35,314 bases of DNA from Protostelium mycophagum (Eukaryota; Evosea; Variosea; Protosteliida; Protosteliaceae): assembly GCA_002081555.1 (NCBI GenBank), contig MZNV01001849.1, positions 1 to 35,314 of the forward strand, written 5' to 3'. Position numbers and translations under genes: made by a program. The notes beneath the pieces are model-generated. The model was given only the letters and a program-made list of their open reading frames with translations. It did not search any database and had not been told where the DNA came from. Shown in pieces: positions 1 to 9,935 of the stretch. Position 1 is the first letter of the stretch; each line of letters begins with the position of its first letter.

Positions 1-571
1 ATATACAAAAGAACATCATGTCATGATGGTTGATAAACACTATAGAAGATAGTGCTGCTATCTATACTGCTGCTATCCCTCTTATAGAACAGTGAGTTTA
101 AAGTTGGATAGACTCAGTAAAATCAATACTTGCATTGTTCTGAAGCTTTATTGGATATGTAATCCTCCTTTGATCTTATTATTATCACAAGTTTTTATCC
201 AAAATTACATCAGAAGTTCATCTGATGTAAGGACCCATATGAGTCTAACTTTACTGTGACTTGCTTGCAGTAACAATTTCTAAGTTACAGTTGCTTACTG
301 TGTTGAGTTGGACTTGTGCAGGTCTTTAATCTGATGAATTCTGGATATATTCAATCTACAACAATCACTGATAAGAGATTGCATTTAGTCAATAGAAAAG
401 CCTAGATTTAATTCAAAATTTGAAAAAATATTCATTTGGTGATCTGCACAAAAAACTGTAGGTATCAAAAGAAGCTCCCTGGTGGGATTGCAACAATTTT
501 ACTTGGTGATTTGTACAATTTATCTGTCTCCAATTGTTTTTTGGATTAAAAATTATGGTCAATAAAAGAAG
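1..571. other. Intergenic stretch, no gene seen
   Basis: No open frame with splice support was found here. There are short imperfect direct repeats: a GGTGATYTGYACAA-like word near 438 and again near 505, and the word AAAAGAAGCTCCCTG at about 467-481 and 564-578. The second copy of that word overlaps the 3' end of the tRNA-Asp gene and its T-run terminator. Confidence 0.5.
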
Positions 572-644
572 CTCCCTGACCGGGAATCGAACCCGGGTCC
601 CCACCGTGACAGGGTGGTATACTTATCCGCTATACTATCAAGGA
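572..644 (-). tRNA. tRNA-Asp (anticodon GTC)
   Basis: Read on the minus strand this folds as a complete cloverleaf. The acceptor stem pairs TCCTTGA with TCAGGGA, the anticodon stem is CCACC/GGTGG around the loop CTGTCAC, so the anticodon is GTC. The T arm carries GGTTCGATTCC. No intron is present. A run of T (CTTCTTTTATT) follows the 3' end and would serve as a Pol III terminator. CCA is not encoded, as expected for a nuclear eukaryotic tRNA. Confidence 0.95.
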
Positions 645-816
645 GGTATGTTTTGGCGCTAAACTGCAAACTATTGAATTATATTGTATTGCGACAGTCG
701 TGACAGTTGCCTCTCAAAAAACTGAACTCTCTCGCATCATCTCACCATCTAGTCCCCTCTCTGGATGGGTTGTAGAAACCAGACCCTCTTGCATCACTCC
801 TGCCTCAAAGCCTGTC

Positions 817-1482
817 TCATAACGCTTGGTCGTGATTGTCCAACCATGAGGTGTAGTGCGGTGTACCATCCAAACGTTGGTTTTCTGAATTTAATATTTC
901 AATATCACTGTGTGTTCCTGTTGAGGAAATAAGCTTGCAGGTTCTTCTATGGGTAGAAGGAGTTACGGTATACATCGTTGACCTGTTGGAATGCATCATG
1001 TTGATTGTGACAACAGAACCTCTGTATTGCCTATGTTGCAGAGGAATTGTAGCCAAAGTGTTATGAAACGGTGTGATTACAAACTTGTCAGGAAGGATCA
1101 ATCGACGCACCACAATAAGAGTCGTGCTCTTGGTGGAAGTTCGGGACTCCGAAGATCTCATCATTCGTCTCAGCGAGGAAATCAAAAAATGTGACCAGCA
1201 TGACTAGAAGATGAGACCATCAATATTAGATTGAGTTGGTTAAGATATTGATTGGGTCAGAGGAAGATAACACTGATGGGAAAGACGTAAAGACATGGAA
1301 TTGATTTTCGACTTAGAAAAATTGGTTATCACCTCGGAAGTAAATACAGTTGTCTTCAAAGGTACCATACTTCCATTTGATGAGCTCTCGTGGTGATCTC
1401 CGGAGGTTCGTTGGGTTTTGAATTTTCTCTTGGCGCGTTTTGAGGTCCGCTCGAAAACAACGGAACCATTGTTTGGTCTCAT
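817..1482 (-). CDS. Hypothetical two-exon protein
   Basis: Possible gene with exons 1482-1333 and 1203-817, about 178 residues. The ATG follows an AT-rich leader. The intron would run from a GTGATAAC donor to a CTTCTAG acceptor and keeps phase 0. The first exon encodes a basic N-terminus (RTSKRAKRKFKTQR); the second is rich in Ser, Thr and Arg. I recognise no domain. Support is only the open frames, the plausible start and the intron that joins them. It is divergent from the receptor kinase at 1908. It could be spurious. Confidence 0.3.
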
Positions 1483-1907
1483 AATTTATGAAATAATATT
1501 AATAAAAATACGAGGCCTCCACTCCAACTTTCTGCTGATCAGCAGTTGAGCGATATTTGGAGCATGTGGATCGCACTTGATACCAAACGCTGATTTAGAA
1601 TCTTGAAGGAAGGTTCGAATAAATTATGTCACTGCGGCAGACGCGTCAGTTTCACTGCGACAAGCAATGGATAATTTTCGCTCGCGAAGATCAGGGTTTC
1701 AGCAGCTGCATGCATCAAAGAAGAAGCACTCATTTCTATAACACACGTAGAAGGCGACCTTAGTCCACAAAAGTCAGGTCTGACTTCCCGTGCAAAGAAC
1801 GTAACACGGGAGCTGTCAAGTTTGTAACTTGGCTGGGAAATTTCGGTGATTTGGATCAACACTTGCAAGCATCGCCAAGTGCATCCCGACAAAGAAGATC
1901 AAACACG
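1483..1907. promoter_or_regulatory. Divergent upstream region of the receptor kinase
   Basis: A 425-base stretch between the start of the doubtful minus-strand gene and the ATG of the receptor tyrosine kinase. It presumably holds the kinase promoter and 5' UTR. I see no TATA box I would defend, and no RNA gene. One GAAATTTC palindrome lies near 1838. Confidence 0.35.
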
Positions 1908-4900
1908 ATGAGGATCGGCATGGTGTACTTGGCGATGCTTGCCAACTTATCACTAGCTGCCATTCCGTATTGCCCTTATAGGATGTCACAGATCAACACT
2001 CCCACCAAATTTGCCAGCAGTGAGTATTGTATCTTTTGGAGTAGAGTTCACATCATCTTGTCATGGTTCGACACTGTCAAATGCAAGGCATGACACATCG
2101 GTGTCTTTTGACCGAAAATTTATTGGCATTTATTGATCTTGGGCAGTGGTATGGGGCGCGCTGTATCATCTCTCCGAACCATGTCTTCTTCTTAACGCCA
2201 CGATGGACGTATACCCAGACGGCCCCTCCGGTAAACTTATAGAAGGAGGCAATATGCAACTCATCATGACGGGAGTCGCAAACACCAACACCATTTCTTA
2301 CCAAATTCGAAATTTTAGCTCGGTACCAGCGATCATGGTCGTTAATCTCTGACGTCTTAAAGGTCAGATTGTACAATGTGTATCACTATGATTCGGGTAA
2401 CTTCATGTTTAAAAACTGTGATACTTCCATCCAAATAATGAACTCGACATTCTTGAGCACCATGCAATTTGCATCGTGCAATGACCATCCCGTCATCTTT
2501 AGAAACTGTAACATGACGTCTATACAAGCCACTCCTTGGAACCTCTACGCGGACACATCGTGCCCGCTCATCTTTTATGATTCGACCATCACGAATGTAA
2601 TCATAGACGGGACTTATACTCTATACAACACAAATACAACATCTACAACCTCATCTACAATCCTCACCACTACTTCATCGACAATTTCCCCCACGACCTC
2701 ATCTACAACTTCCGTGACGTCATCCACAACTTCCGTGACGTCATCCACAACTTCCATGACCTCATCTACAATATCCCCCACGATCTCATCTACAACGACA
2801 ATTACAACCCCCAACACGATCGTCGAGACCTTCCCAACACAAATCCCTACAGCAGAACTCACAACGACATCACTTTCAACGACTACATTCCACTCGAATG
2901 TCACGAGCATCACCCCAATCATCTCCGCAAATGATGCCAAAAAGCAGATCGAGGCGGGCAGCAAAGACATCATCGACTCGGCACTCCTAAATACGATTGT
3001 GGCTTCTGTGTTTGTAAACACCTCGGCTACCAACCCACTCCAGATACAGACAGATAGTGTCAATCTGACAGCATATGACGTCAGGAGGGGTGGTGATGGT
3101 TTGATCAGTCTGAGCATCGCGTCGACAGATGTGGAGCCTCGGTGTACAGTCTCTGTCGACACGGCTCGATTCTACAACGCGTCGTTTGTGGTTTTCACGG
3201 AATTTTCGTTCGACGATGGGAACTTCCCGGTTTCTCCGTTAAATTTATCCGCTGCTATTTATGGGTTGTCTCTGACGGATGACGAAGGAGACGTCATCGA
3301 GGTGACACATTGACACATTTGACACTTCTCTGACATATCTCCAGGTCTCAGAATCTCAGCAGAGTCTAGTGATCCAGATTCCCCTCAGCCTCGCCCCTTT
3401 GAGTTTGGACGACCTCACTTGTTTATTTTGGAATGAGACAAAGCGTTCCTGGAATTCTGATGGCTGTAACACAACGAAATCAAATTATTTTTTCATTTGT
3501 TCATGGTAAGACCTAAAATAACATATTTAATTAAAATTTTAATATAATAAAAATTTTTGTCAAGGAAGACAATTTTTTTTAATAAAAAATATACTGACAT
3601 GGGCAGTGACCATCTGACGAATTTTACAATTGGTTCACAAAAGAAGACGACGGCGCCAAAAATCACAAAGCCATCCGTAAATGTTGCCATCGCCGCAGGT
3701 TCTATCTTCAATATCGAAATTTCGGCGAGTTTTGAAAGGTGACAGGTGTCTCTGTGGCGACGGCGGTGGTGGTGGCGGTCTTGGTCCTGACAATTTATGT
3801 TTTCAAGTTCAGGAAAACCAAAAAGGTAACTTTCAATTTAATTTGAATTTCTCCCCAATATGTTGTTATTTTAAGAAAAAAATACTCTTGCTTTAAAAAA
3901 AATTCAATTTACAAAAAAATTAAATATTTTGGTGACACATGACAGATTGAGGATTTCGTCTTGACAGAAGTACCTCAAGTAAGATCAATTCCAATCTCCA
4001 TTTGAAAATTCAAATTTAATATTGGTCTCAAAGTCTCAGGACGAAAACGTGACCATCGGGGAGAAGATTGGACAGGGTGCATTTTCGGTCGTTTACTCGG
4101 GTATTTTTTCGGGAACGACACCAGCAGCTGTAAAGAGGATGTATCAAGATGCTGACCGGACCGAATGCCAGAACGAGATCTCAATTTTAAAAGTGAGCGG
4201 ACCACAACAGAAGTTGTTTTGTTGTATATGACACCGCTACGTCGAGCGCGATCTACAACTGGCTCTGTAGTTCAGTGGTAAAATACTACCTTAGGGTGGT
4301 AGTGCCTCGAGTTCGATTCTCGACAGAGCCCCATTTTTTATAACTTGTCCAAGTCCTTACGCATCCATCTACAACGGTGTATAATGATGTAATCCAGAAC
4401 CTACACCACCCCAATGTGATACAGATGTGGACTTCCTTTGAAGACTCCATCGGTAGATTATGCATCGTGATGGAGCTGATGACGTCATGTCTACTTGATG
4501 ACCTCCGCAATATACAGGACCCGATCTCGCTCGAGACAAAATTGAGCATGTGAGATTCACATGAAATTTCGGTCATCTTTCTGACAGATGTAGATCCAAG
4601 CAGATCTGTGGGGTGATGTGTTATCTGAGGGAGATGAACGTTGTGCACAACGACTTAGCCGCGAGAAATATCTTGCTCAGGAACGAAATTGTAAAATTGG
4701 CTGATTTTGGCAAGTATTTAATTAATATATTTTATTGATTTTTATTTTTAATAATATTATTTATCAAAGAAAAGAAAATTGATTTTCTTCCAGGTCTGGC
4801 AACCTCGTCGCTTGCTAAGGTTGAATTTTCTGAGAAAAATCCGGTTCGGTGGAGCGTGAGTTTGATATTTCATCGAAAATTCAAGGTTTGACAGCATCAG

Positions 4901-5372
4901 GCACCAGAACTTTTATCCGGAAGATTTAGCCGGTACAGTCGCATGCGTCAGAACACATCATCAGATGTATGGTCCTTTGGGATTTTATTCTGGTATGTCC
5001 ATCTACAACGATCGATTTGAAGAATTTTCAGGGAAATGTATACGAATGGCCAAGTTCCTTATACTGAGATGAGTAATGATGAGGTAAAGAAACTAACTTA
5101 AACATTTTTTTCAAAAGAATGGACAAACACTCACCACAGAAGGTGAGAGTATTCATTTCCAAAGGCCGGTGCATGGAACCGGTGGGCGACACTCTTTTTG
5201 ATCGAGTGTTCAATCTGTGGTGAGTATCTACATCGTTGTAGAGATGAAGAACTGAAGGCTGTACAGTTGGAAGCACAAGCCATCAGAGAGGGGTACATTC
5301 GGGGAGTTGCACAAGTTATTAGACGATGCGAGCCGTAACAAACCCAAAGAGGTTGACGAAGATAGCTTGTAG
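1908..5372 (+). CDS. Receptor tyrosine kinase with GPS/GAIN-like ectodomain
   Basis: Fifteen exons: 1908-2019, 2147-2322, 2363-3301, 3345-3505, 3607-3698, 3746-3825, 3946-3978, 4034-4192, 4398-4549, 4594-4709, 4794-4855, 4901-4992, 5032-5083, 5140-5219, 5258-5372. They join without phase conflict into about 806 residues. Order: signal peptide (1-20); a Cys-containing, beta-helix-like ectodomain; a Ser/Thr-rich stalk (about 190-260); a GAIN-like region ending in a GPS-type motif (about 435-469, Cys435, Trp438, Trp445, Cys450, Cys461, Cys463, then HLTNF); one membrane helix (about 494-513) with KFRKTKK stop-transfer; a tyrosine kinase domain. Kinase landmarks: IGQGAFSVVYSG loop, AVK lysine, HNDLAARN catalytic loop, DFGLA, PVRWSAPELL, DVWSFGILFW, and PSERGTF near the end. 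HxDLAARN and PVRW mark the tyrosine rather than Ser/Thr class. It likely sits in the plasma membrane and signals inward. The intron at 4710-4793 has a GC donor. Autoproteolysis at the GPS is inference. Confidence 0.88.
2699..2761 (+). repeat. 21-bp tandem repeat in the Ser/Thr stalk
   Basis: Three near-identical 21-bp units, consensus TCATCYACAACTTCCGTGACG, encode SSTTSVT-type repeats in the extracellular stalk of the receptor kinase. The low divergence between units suggests recent expansion by slippage. Confidence 0.85.
4261..4331 (+). tRNA. tRNA-Pro (anticodon AGG), nested in a kinase intron
   Basis: Complete cloverleaf: acceptor GGCTCTG pairs with CAGAGCC, the anticodon stem CTACC/GGTAG encloses TTAGGGT giving anticodon AGG, and the T arm has GAGTTCGATTCTC. 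Six T's at 4333-4338 form a Pol III terminator. The gene lies wholly inside the intron 4193-4397 of the receptor tyrosine kinase, on the same strand. Confidence 0.95.
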
Positions 5373-5907
5373 ACAATAAAAATCTGCTTTAGATATACTC
5401 AAAAACGGAGATCTACAACGACTTTTTGGCTAAAAAATGTGAGGAGATCCTGCCACTTTGAAATTTTGGCGGTAAGAAATCACGGTAAATACCGTAAGCC
5501 GGCTGCTAGTAATGCTCATAACGTGCCAAGCACGGTTAAGATCGCGGTTATAACCGTACGCCGGCTGTTACTAATCGGCAAAAATCAGAGTGTGGTATTT
5601 AAAGTCCCCTGTTGTAGATGACAATGTGTAAACATCAAGAATGTCGACGTCAGGGATTCCATGGTACTGCGAAATTGCCTCGGAACGATTTCCAACCAGT
5701 TTTTTGGACTGTTCCATGAAGAATGTGGTTGTGAAATTTCGATTTGGTTGCTGAACTTCGCGTTAGATAACGTGAACTATCGGTTTAGACACGGTTTACA
5801 GCGTCAATAATGCCATCGTTGACGTCGCCCACGCGCAGACGCAAAGGAGAAGTTGAATGACTTCTCGATGAGTGGAATTTTTCCGACAAGACATACTTCA
5901 AAGCAAC
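5373..5907. other. Intergenic region with inverted TCTACAAC ends and internal repeats
   Basis: This gap separates the receptor kinase from the DPBB gene. TCTACAACGA at 5412 and an inverted copy (TGTTGTAGA) near 5611 flank about 210 bp. Between them two related units, each containing ACCGTA-GCCGGCTG followed by a TAGTAAT or TACTAAT word (about 5483-5515 and 5548-5578), sit among short CGGT/ACCG inverted repeats. The rest (5622-5907) is probably promoter and 5' UTR for the next gene. Confidence 0.45.
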
Positions 5908-6354
5908 ATGCAGATGCAAGTCGCTCTCCTCGTCTTATTCAGTGTTCTGGCCACACAAGCAGTGATGGTCCATAATGCCACCATGGATGAGAGCATGTTT
6001 GCCGGTTTCTCCGGTGATGGCACTTACTTCGCCCCCGGACTCGGTGCATGCGGCACCTACGCTGGAGGCAACGACTTCATTGCGGCCCTGGTGAGCGCCA
6101 TCATACAAAAAGATGAGACTGACACGCTGTAGAACGCACCTCAGTGGGGAGCCGACCCCGGAGGTAACCCCAACCGTAACCCCAACTGCGGCAGAAGAGC
6201 CACTGTACACGGTCCTAAGGGAAGCGTCACCGTCAAAATCCAGGACAAGTGTCCTCCTTGCAAGTGGGGAAGTTTGGATCTCAGCCCTGCCGCCTTCGAT
6301 AAGATCGGCAGCAGATCTGCAGGAAGAATCCACATCACTTGGAACTGGGCTTAA
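5908..6354 (+). CDS. Secreted double-psi beta-barrel (RlpA/barwin/expansin-like) protein
   Basis: Two exons, 5908-6090 and 6133-6354, give 134 residues. Residues 1-18 form a clear signal peptide (MQMQVALLVLFSVLATQA). The mature part shows the DPBB signature seen in small fungal RlpA-like and barwin-like proteins: GDGTYFAPGLGACGTY, then a segment with NPNCGR, then DKCPPCKWGSLDLSPAAF and a C-terminal GRIHITWNW. Cysteines at ACG, NCGR and CPPC are the usual disulfide set. Such proteins act on or bind cell-wall polysaccharide outside the cell; whether this one is an enzyme is unknown. The ATG at 5908 is chosen over an upstream in-frame start because it puts the signal peptide at the N-terminus. 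An AATAAA at 6475 may be its poly(A) signal. The CHY gene is convergent. Confidence 0.88.
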
Positions 6355-6594
6355 GACAAAAATGATATAAAAATTGTATTCAATCATATGATATTATTGT
6401 GTTGTCTGTGCTGTCTGCAGTTTCTTTGCACTTGAAATCTTCTCGTCGAGATTTTGTGGTATTATTTCACCCAGAATAAATCATTTTCATGATTTATACA
6501 TTTATACCGCATTTACAACTGATTTTACCCATCGTAAAGGTAGATATACTGGGATACACCAACTTTACAAGCCGCATCAAAGTTAGTGTATCGT

Positions 6595-9500
6595 TTATTC
6601 TTCGTGTGTCTTGTGGTGCTCTTTTGGCTTTGGGCCGACTCGCTTGTCTTTTTGTGACTGAGTTTTGTTCAAGTTTCTGTACTTATGCGGATCGTTCTTC
6701 GAAAGCCTTGACAAGTCTCTGCACCCTTTCCCTCCCTCCCAAAAGTTGTGTTGAGACTGTGATGACGTCATCAGTAGGTGCGCATTGGAGAGAGAAAATA
6801 TCCCGCCAAAATGAATTTTTGAAATTTGAGACTCACATCGCCGGTGAGATGAGCACCACATTGACATTCTTTGCTGCTGTAAGGCTGTTCCCGAGAACAG
6901 AAGCCACAAATCATACGGTTGGCCCACTACAACGAGTTTCAGGCGAAAATTTCCGTGAAATTTCAACCGAGAGAAACCCTCGAAATTTCATCGAAATTTC
7001 GCTCACTTTCATCTCGTGAGCGTCCTTGTTGTTGTCTTCGTGGCAGATGTCACAAGGGAACGCGCGGTTGCAGCACGGAAAGCGCAACCACCTCTTAGAC
7101 TTTTTATAATGTTTACAAGCCCCTTCGTCAGGCAGGGCCGATCCAATCTACAACGATTAAAAATAAATCAAATTTCATTCGGGATGAATAATTCGTAGAA
7201 TTTATATGGAAAGACTCACCCTGATTCCGGACATGTTTGGATCTTTTTCCTTCTTTCTTTTCTTCACCTCTAAAGATATTGGTGGAGCTCTCACTGTCCT
7301 AATCCTTTGGAATCTCGGCCTAAGTGTATGGGATTTCGACTCATGAATTTTATTGTACTTAAATATTTTTTTGTGTGATTTTATGTGATTTTAATGGATT
7401 TATATGTTATTGTATATTTTTATTTATATTTTTATTGGATTTATTTATTCTTGTATATTTTTTATGATTTTATTGTATTTATATTCTTGTATATTGTAAA
7501 GTTTTATTTTGTGCGAGCTGTGCCGGGAAAATAAATTTTTCACAAATTTGTCACACGAGAGATTTCACTTGAAATTTCATTGAAATTTCTCTCACCCCTT
7601 TAACATCAGAGACATCTTATTATGACAAGCCGTACAATTCTGGGATATCTCTTCGCCGTTGTGCGGCTGTTTCTTGAAGTTATTTTGCTCGGAGCATTCT
7701 AAGCAACTGCAACTGAAGGACGACGGGAGCAAATCAAGCGGTTGACATTCTGTCAGATCGAGGTATCCCATAATTTTAGAAGACTCATGCATCGATTCTT
7801 TGAATTTTCAGTATCTACAATTGTATCCGAAGAGTGGAAAATCTTTCAGATTTCGTCGTTGTAGATTGTCGATTCTTTTCACGGTTGCGTACCGTGGTTT
7901 TACGTTCGCGTACCGTGGTTTTACGTTCGCGTACCGTGGTTTTACGTTTACAACCGTGAGAAAGATATTCACCTGGTCGAAAGGATGCAGTGATGGGAGC
8001 ACCACATTTGTCACACTCTTCACCAAAAGCATCAGGAACTCCACCCTCTTTATGCCCAAAAGGTGCCAAGCTTTATGTTTGTCAATCTCAATATCCTGAA
8101 ACGAAAACACACGCAAAGACGCATTCTCCTGGTATTTTGAACCATCAAGAGTGGTGCTAAAGATAGTAACGATCGTTGTAGATGAATGAAAAGCTGTAAT
8201 GAAATTGTATTTGTTGAGGCTGACTTAAATCAATAAGACAAAAATATATAGAAGAGTCACCTCGTTTGGACTTGAGTTCTGCACCTTGTGCAGGCGACAA
8301 CGATGTGAATCGCAGAGCATTGTAGAATTCCAATGTTACCCAGTTTCATTTCCCCGAAATAGATCTGAAATTTCTCAGAAAAATATTTTCGGCAGATTTT
8401 TCCCGCCAAAACCGACCTGTGTTCCGCGATGAGCGGTCGACCCGGCGAATTTATTGTCTACAACGACATTCTCCAATTCTTCCGATTCTCCGGCCTCTTC
8501 GGTGACTTCATCTTTCTGCGAAATTTCCTCGAGTTTTCTGGCCTCAGCGGCGATTCTGGCGTCTTCTTGGGCTTTTTCCGCCAACTTTTTAGTGTGCAAA
8601 AACTGGAACCCAGCTTTTTCAAGATGAAAATTCGTGGTCATCTACAATGAGTTCACGTCCGTCTACAACGACTGATTGTAAAATTACCTCTTGGTTGATC
8701 ATTAGCTTTTCCAGGTTGTTGTCCATCCACTTGATGAGTCCCATCATCATGGGTTTTTCCCGATAGGCAACAGAACCTCTTTGCGCCACTTTTGCAGTAA
8801 TTTGACTGTCAAGATTAAAAAGTCGAAAAGTTTTTTTTGATTCTGAAAGAGTTGGAAATATTAGAAGAAGTTGTATCTACAATGGTGTAGAGGGATCTCA
8901 CTTGCGGATTTTCTCTGGGATATCTTCATTCAATACTTTGAATGTACACGGTGTCTTCGGATACTCTTCCTGTCGACATTTATTATGAATGGTCTCGTTG
9001 TAGATGGACTTACTGGCACAATTATTTGGACCGAAAACCTCTCAATGTCGTATGGAAATTCAGGATCTGACGGCTTCATGTCAAAGTTGATTTGTACCGG
9101 ATATTTCGCGCTAGAAATTTCTCAGAAAATTCGGTATGTACACTGACGAACCTGTCGACGGAGAAATTTTGAGGAAATTTCGATCTAACTTGATTGATTT
9201 CATTTTGAAAGGGCAAATCAGTCTTTCTTTGTACCTGGAATTTTTTATATTTTTTAATCCGCTTGAATTTATTGTGTATTAATTATTTTTAATCTAGTGA
9301 TTTTATAACAATAAATCCACAATAAAATCTCATGAAAAAATATCTCTTGCATGCTGATGTGATCTGTGGAAATGGAATCGGATCACTCACCTTCTTTTCT
9401 CTCTTAGCTCTTCTCTCTATGTTATTTTTGGACTCCAACTGTGCCGTGATGGCTTGCCCTCTAAGTTCGAGTCCGTTCAACTTGCTGGCACAAAAGATGG

Positions 9501-9935
9501 CGCCCTCTGCAGATAATCCGGTCACACCGTCCTGATGACGTCAGCACATGGAATCAAATCATGTGTGGATCATCTGAAAATGGTGATTTATATTGCGGTA
9601 CGCACATGGGAATTGTTGGCCTCTATATCTGCCCATCCCTTTCCTGTTGATTTTGGACCGACACAAATTATGTGATTCTTCACTCTGAACAATAGTCAGT
9701 GAGCGATCAGAAATTATGATGCCGAAATGGAACGAGAACTTGATCAGTGAATTGAATTCGATCGACCGTAAATTACTCACACTTTGGCGGAGGGTGCCAG
9801 AGCAGCGTTACATGCCTCTAATAGTTGTTCTTTCGTGATTAGGGAGTGTATATTCTCGATCTTGACTCTGTATATTTTCGTCTGTCCGTCTGGCTCACTT
9901 GAGATGATATCTCTTTGCGACTGTCTCACCTTCAT
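6595..9935 (-). CDS. RRM, RWD-like and CHY zinc-finger protein
   Basis: Sixteen exons (9935-9781, 9684-9606, 9531-9391, 9234-9152, 9110-9014, 8969-8902, 8805-8688, 8641-8417, 8364-8261, 8156-8109, 8070-7973, 7797-7596, 7319-7220, 7147-7007, 6926-6837, 6756-6595) join in phase to about 636 residues. Order: an RRM-like domain (YRVKIENI, GKGWADIEA, LNGLELRGQAI); an RWD-like segment (PVQINFDM, FPYDIERFSVQIIVPEEYP); an acidic, Ala/Glu-rich helical stretch; several zinc-knuckle pairs (CTRC, CDKC, CSCLEC, CTAC); then the CHY domain (CKHYKKSKRWLRFPCC, FPCDICHED, MICGFCSREQPY, CQCGAHLTG) and the family's C-terminal FWEGGKGCRDLSRL. An in-frame stop lies just upstream of the ATG. CHY fingers occur in ubiquitin ligases and in the fungal Hot13 zinc-handling protein; no RING is present here, so the role is open. 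Two boundaries (exons 10-11) have an alternative. Confidence 0.88.
7320..7595 (-). other. Long AT-rich intron of the CHY gene
   Basis: An intron of about 276 nt, several times the local norm. Its middle (about 7340-7500) is low-complexity, built from repeated TTTTATTTATATTTTTATTGGA-like words broken at various points. I see no nested gene in it. Confidence 0.6.
7887..7949. repeat. Three 21-bp tandem repeats in an intron
   Basis: Unit GCGTACCGTGGTTTTACGTT plus C, three copies in direct tandem, inside the CHY-gene intron 7972-7798. The upstream CACGGT and each ACCGTG can pair as small hairpins. Not a CRISPR: there are no spacers. Confidence 0.9.

Noticed and set aside
2614-3162. Minus-strand 182-codon frame
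   Set aside because: Antisense shadow of the receptor-kinase stalk.
6489-7019. Plus-strand 176-codon frame
   Set aside because: Antisense to CHY-gene exons with conserved zinc-binding residues.
7887-7949. CRISPR-like array
   Set aside because: Three direct tandem repeats with no spacers, in a eukaryotic intron.
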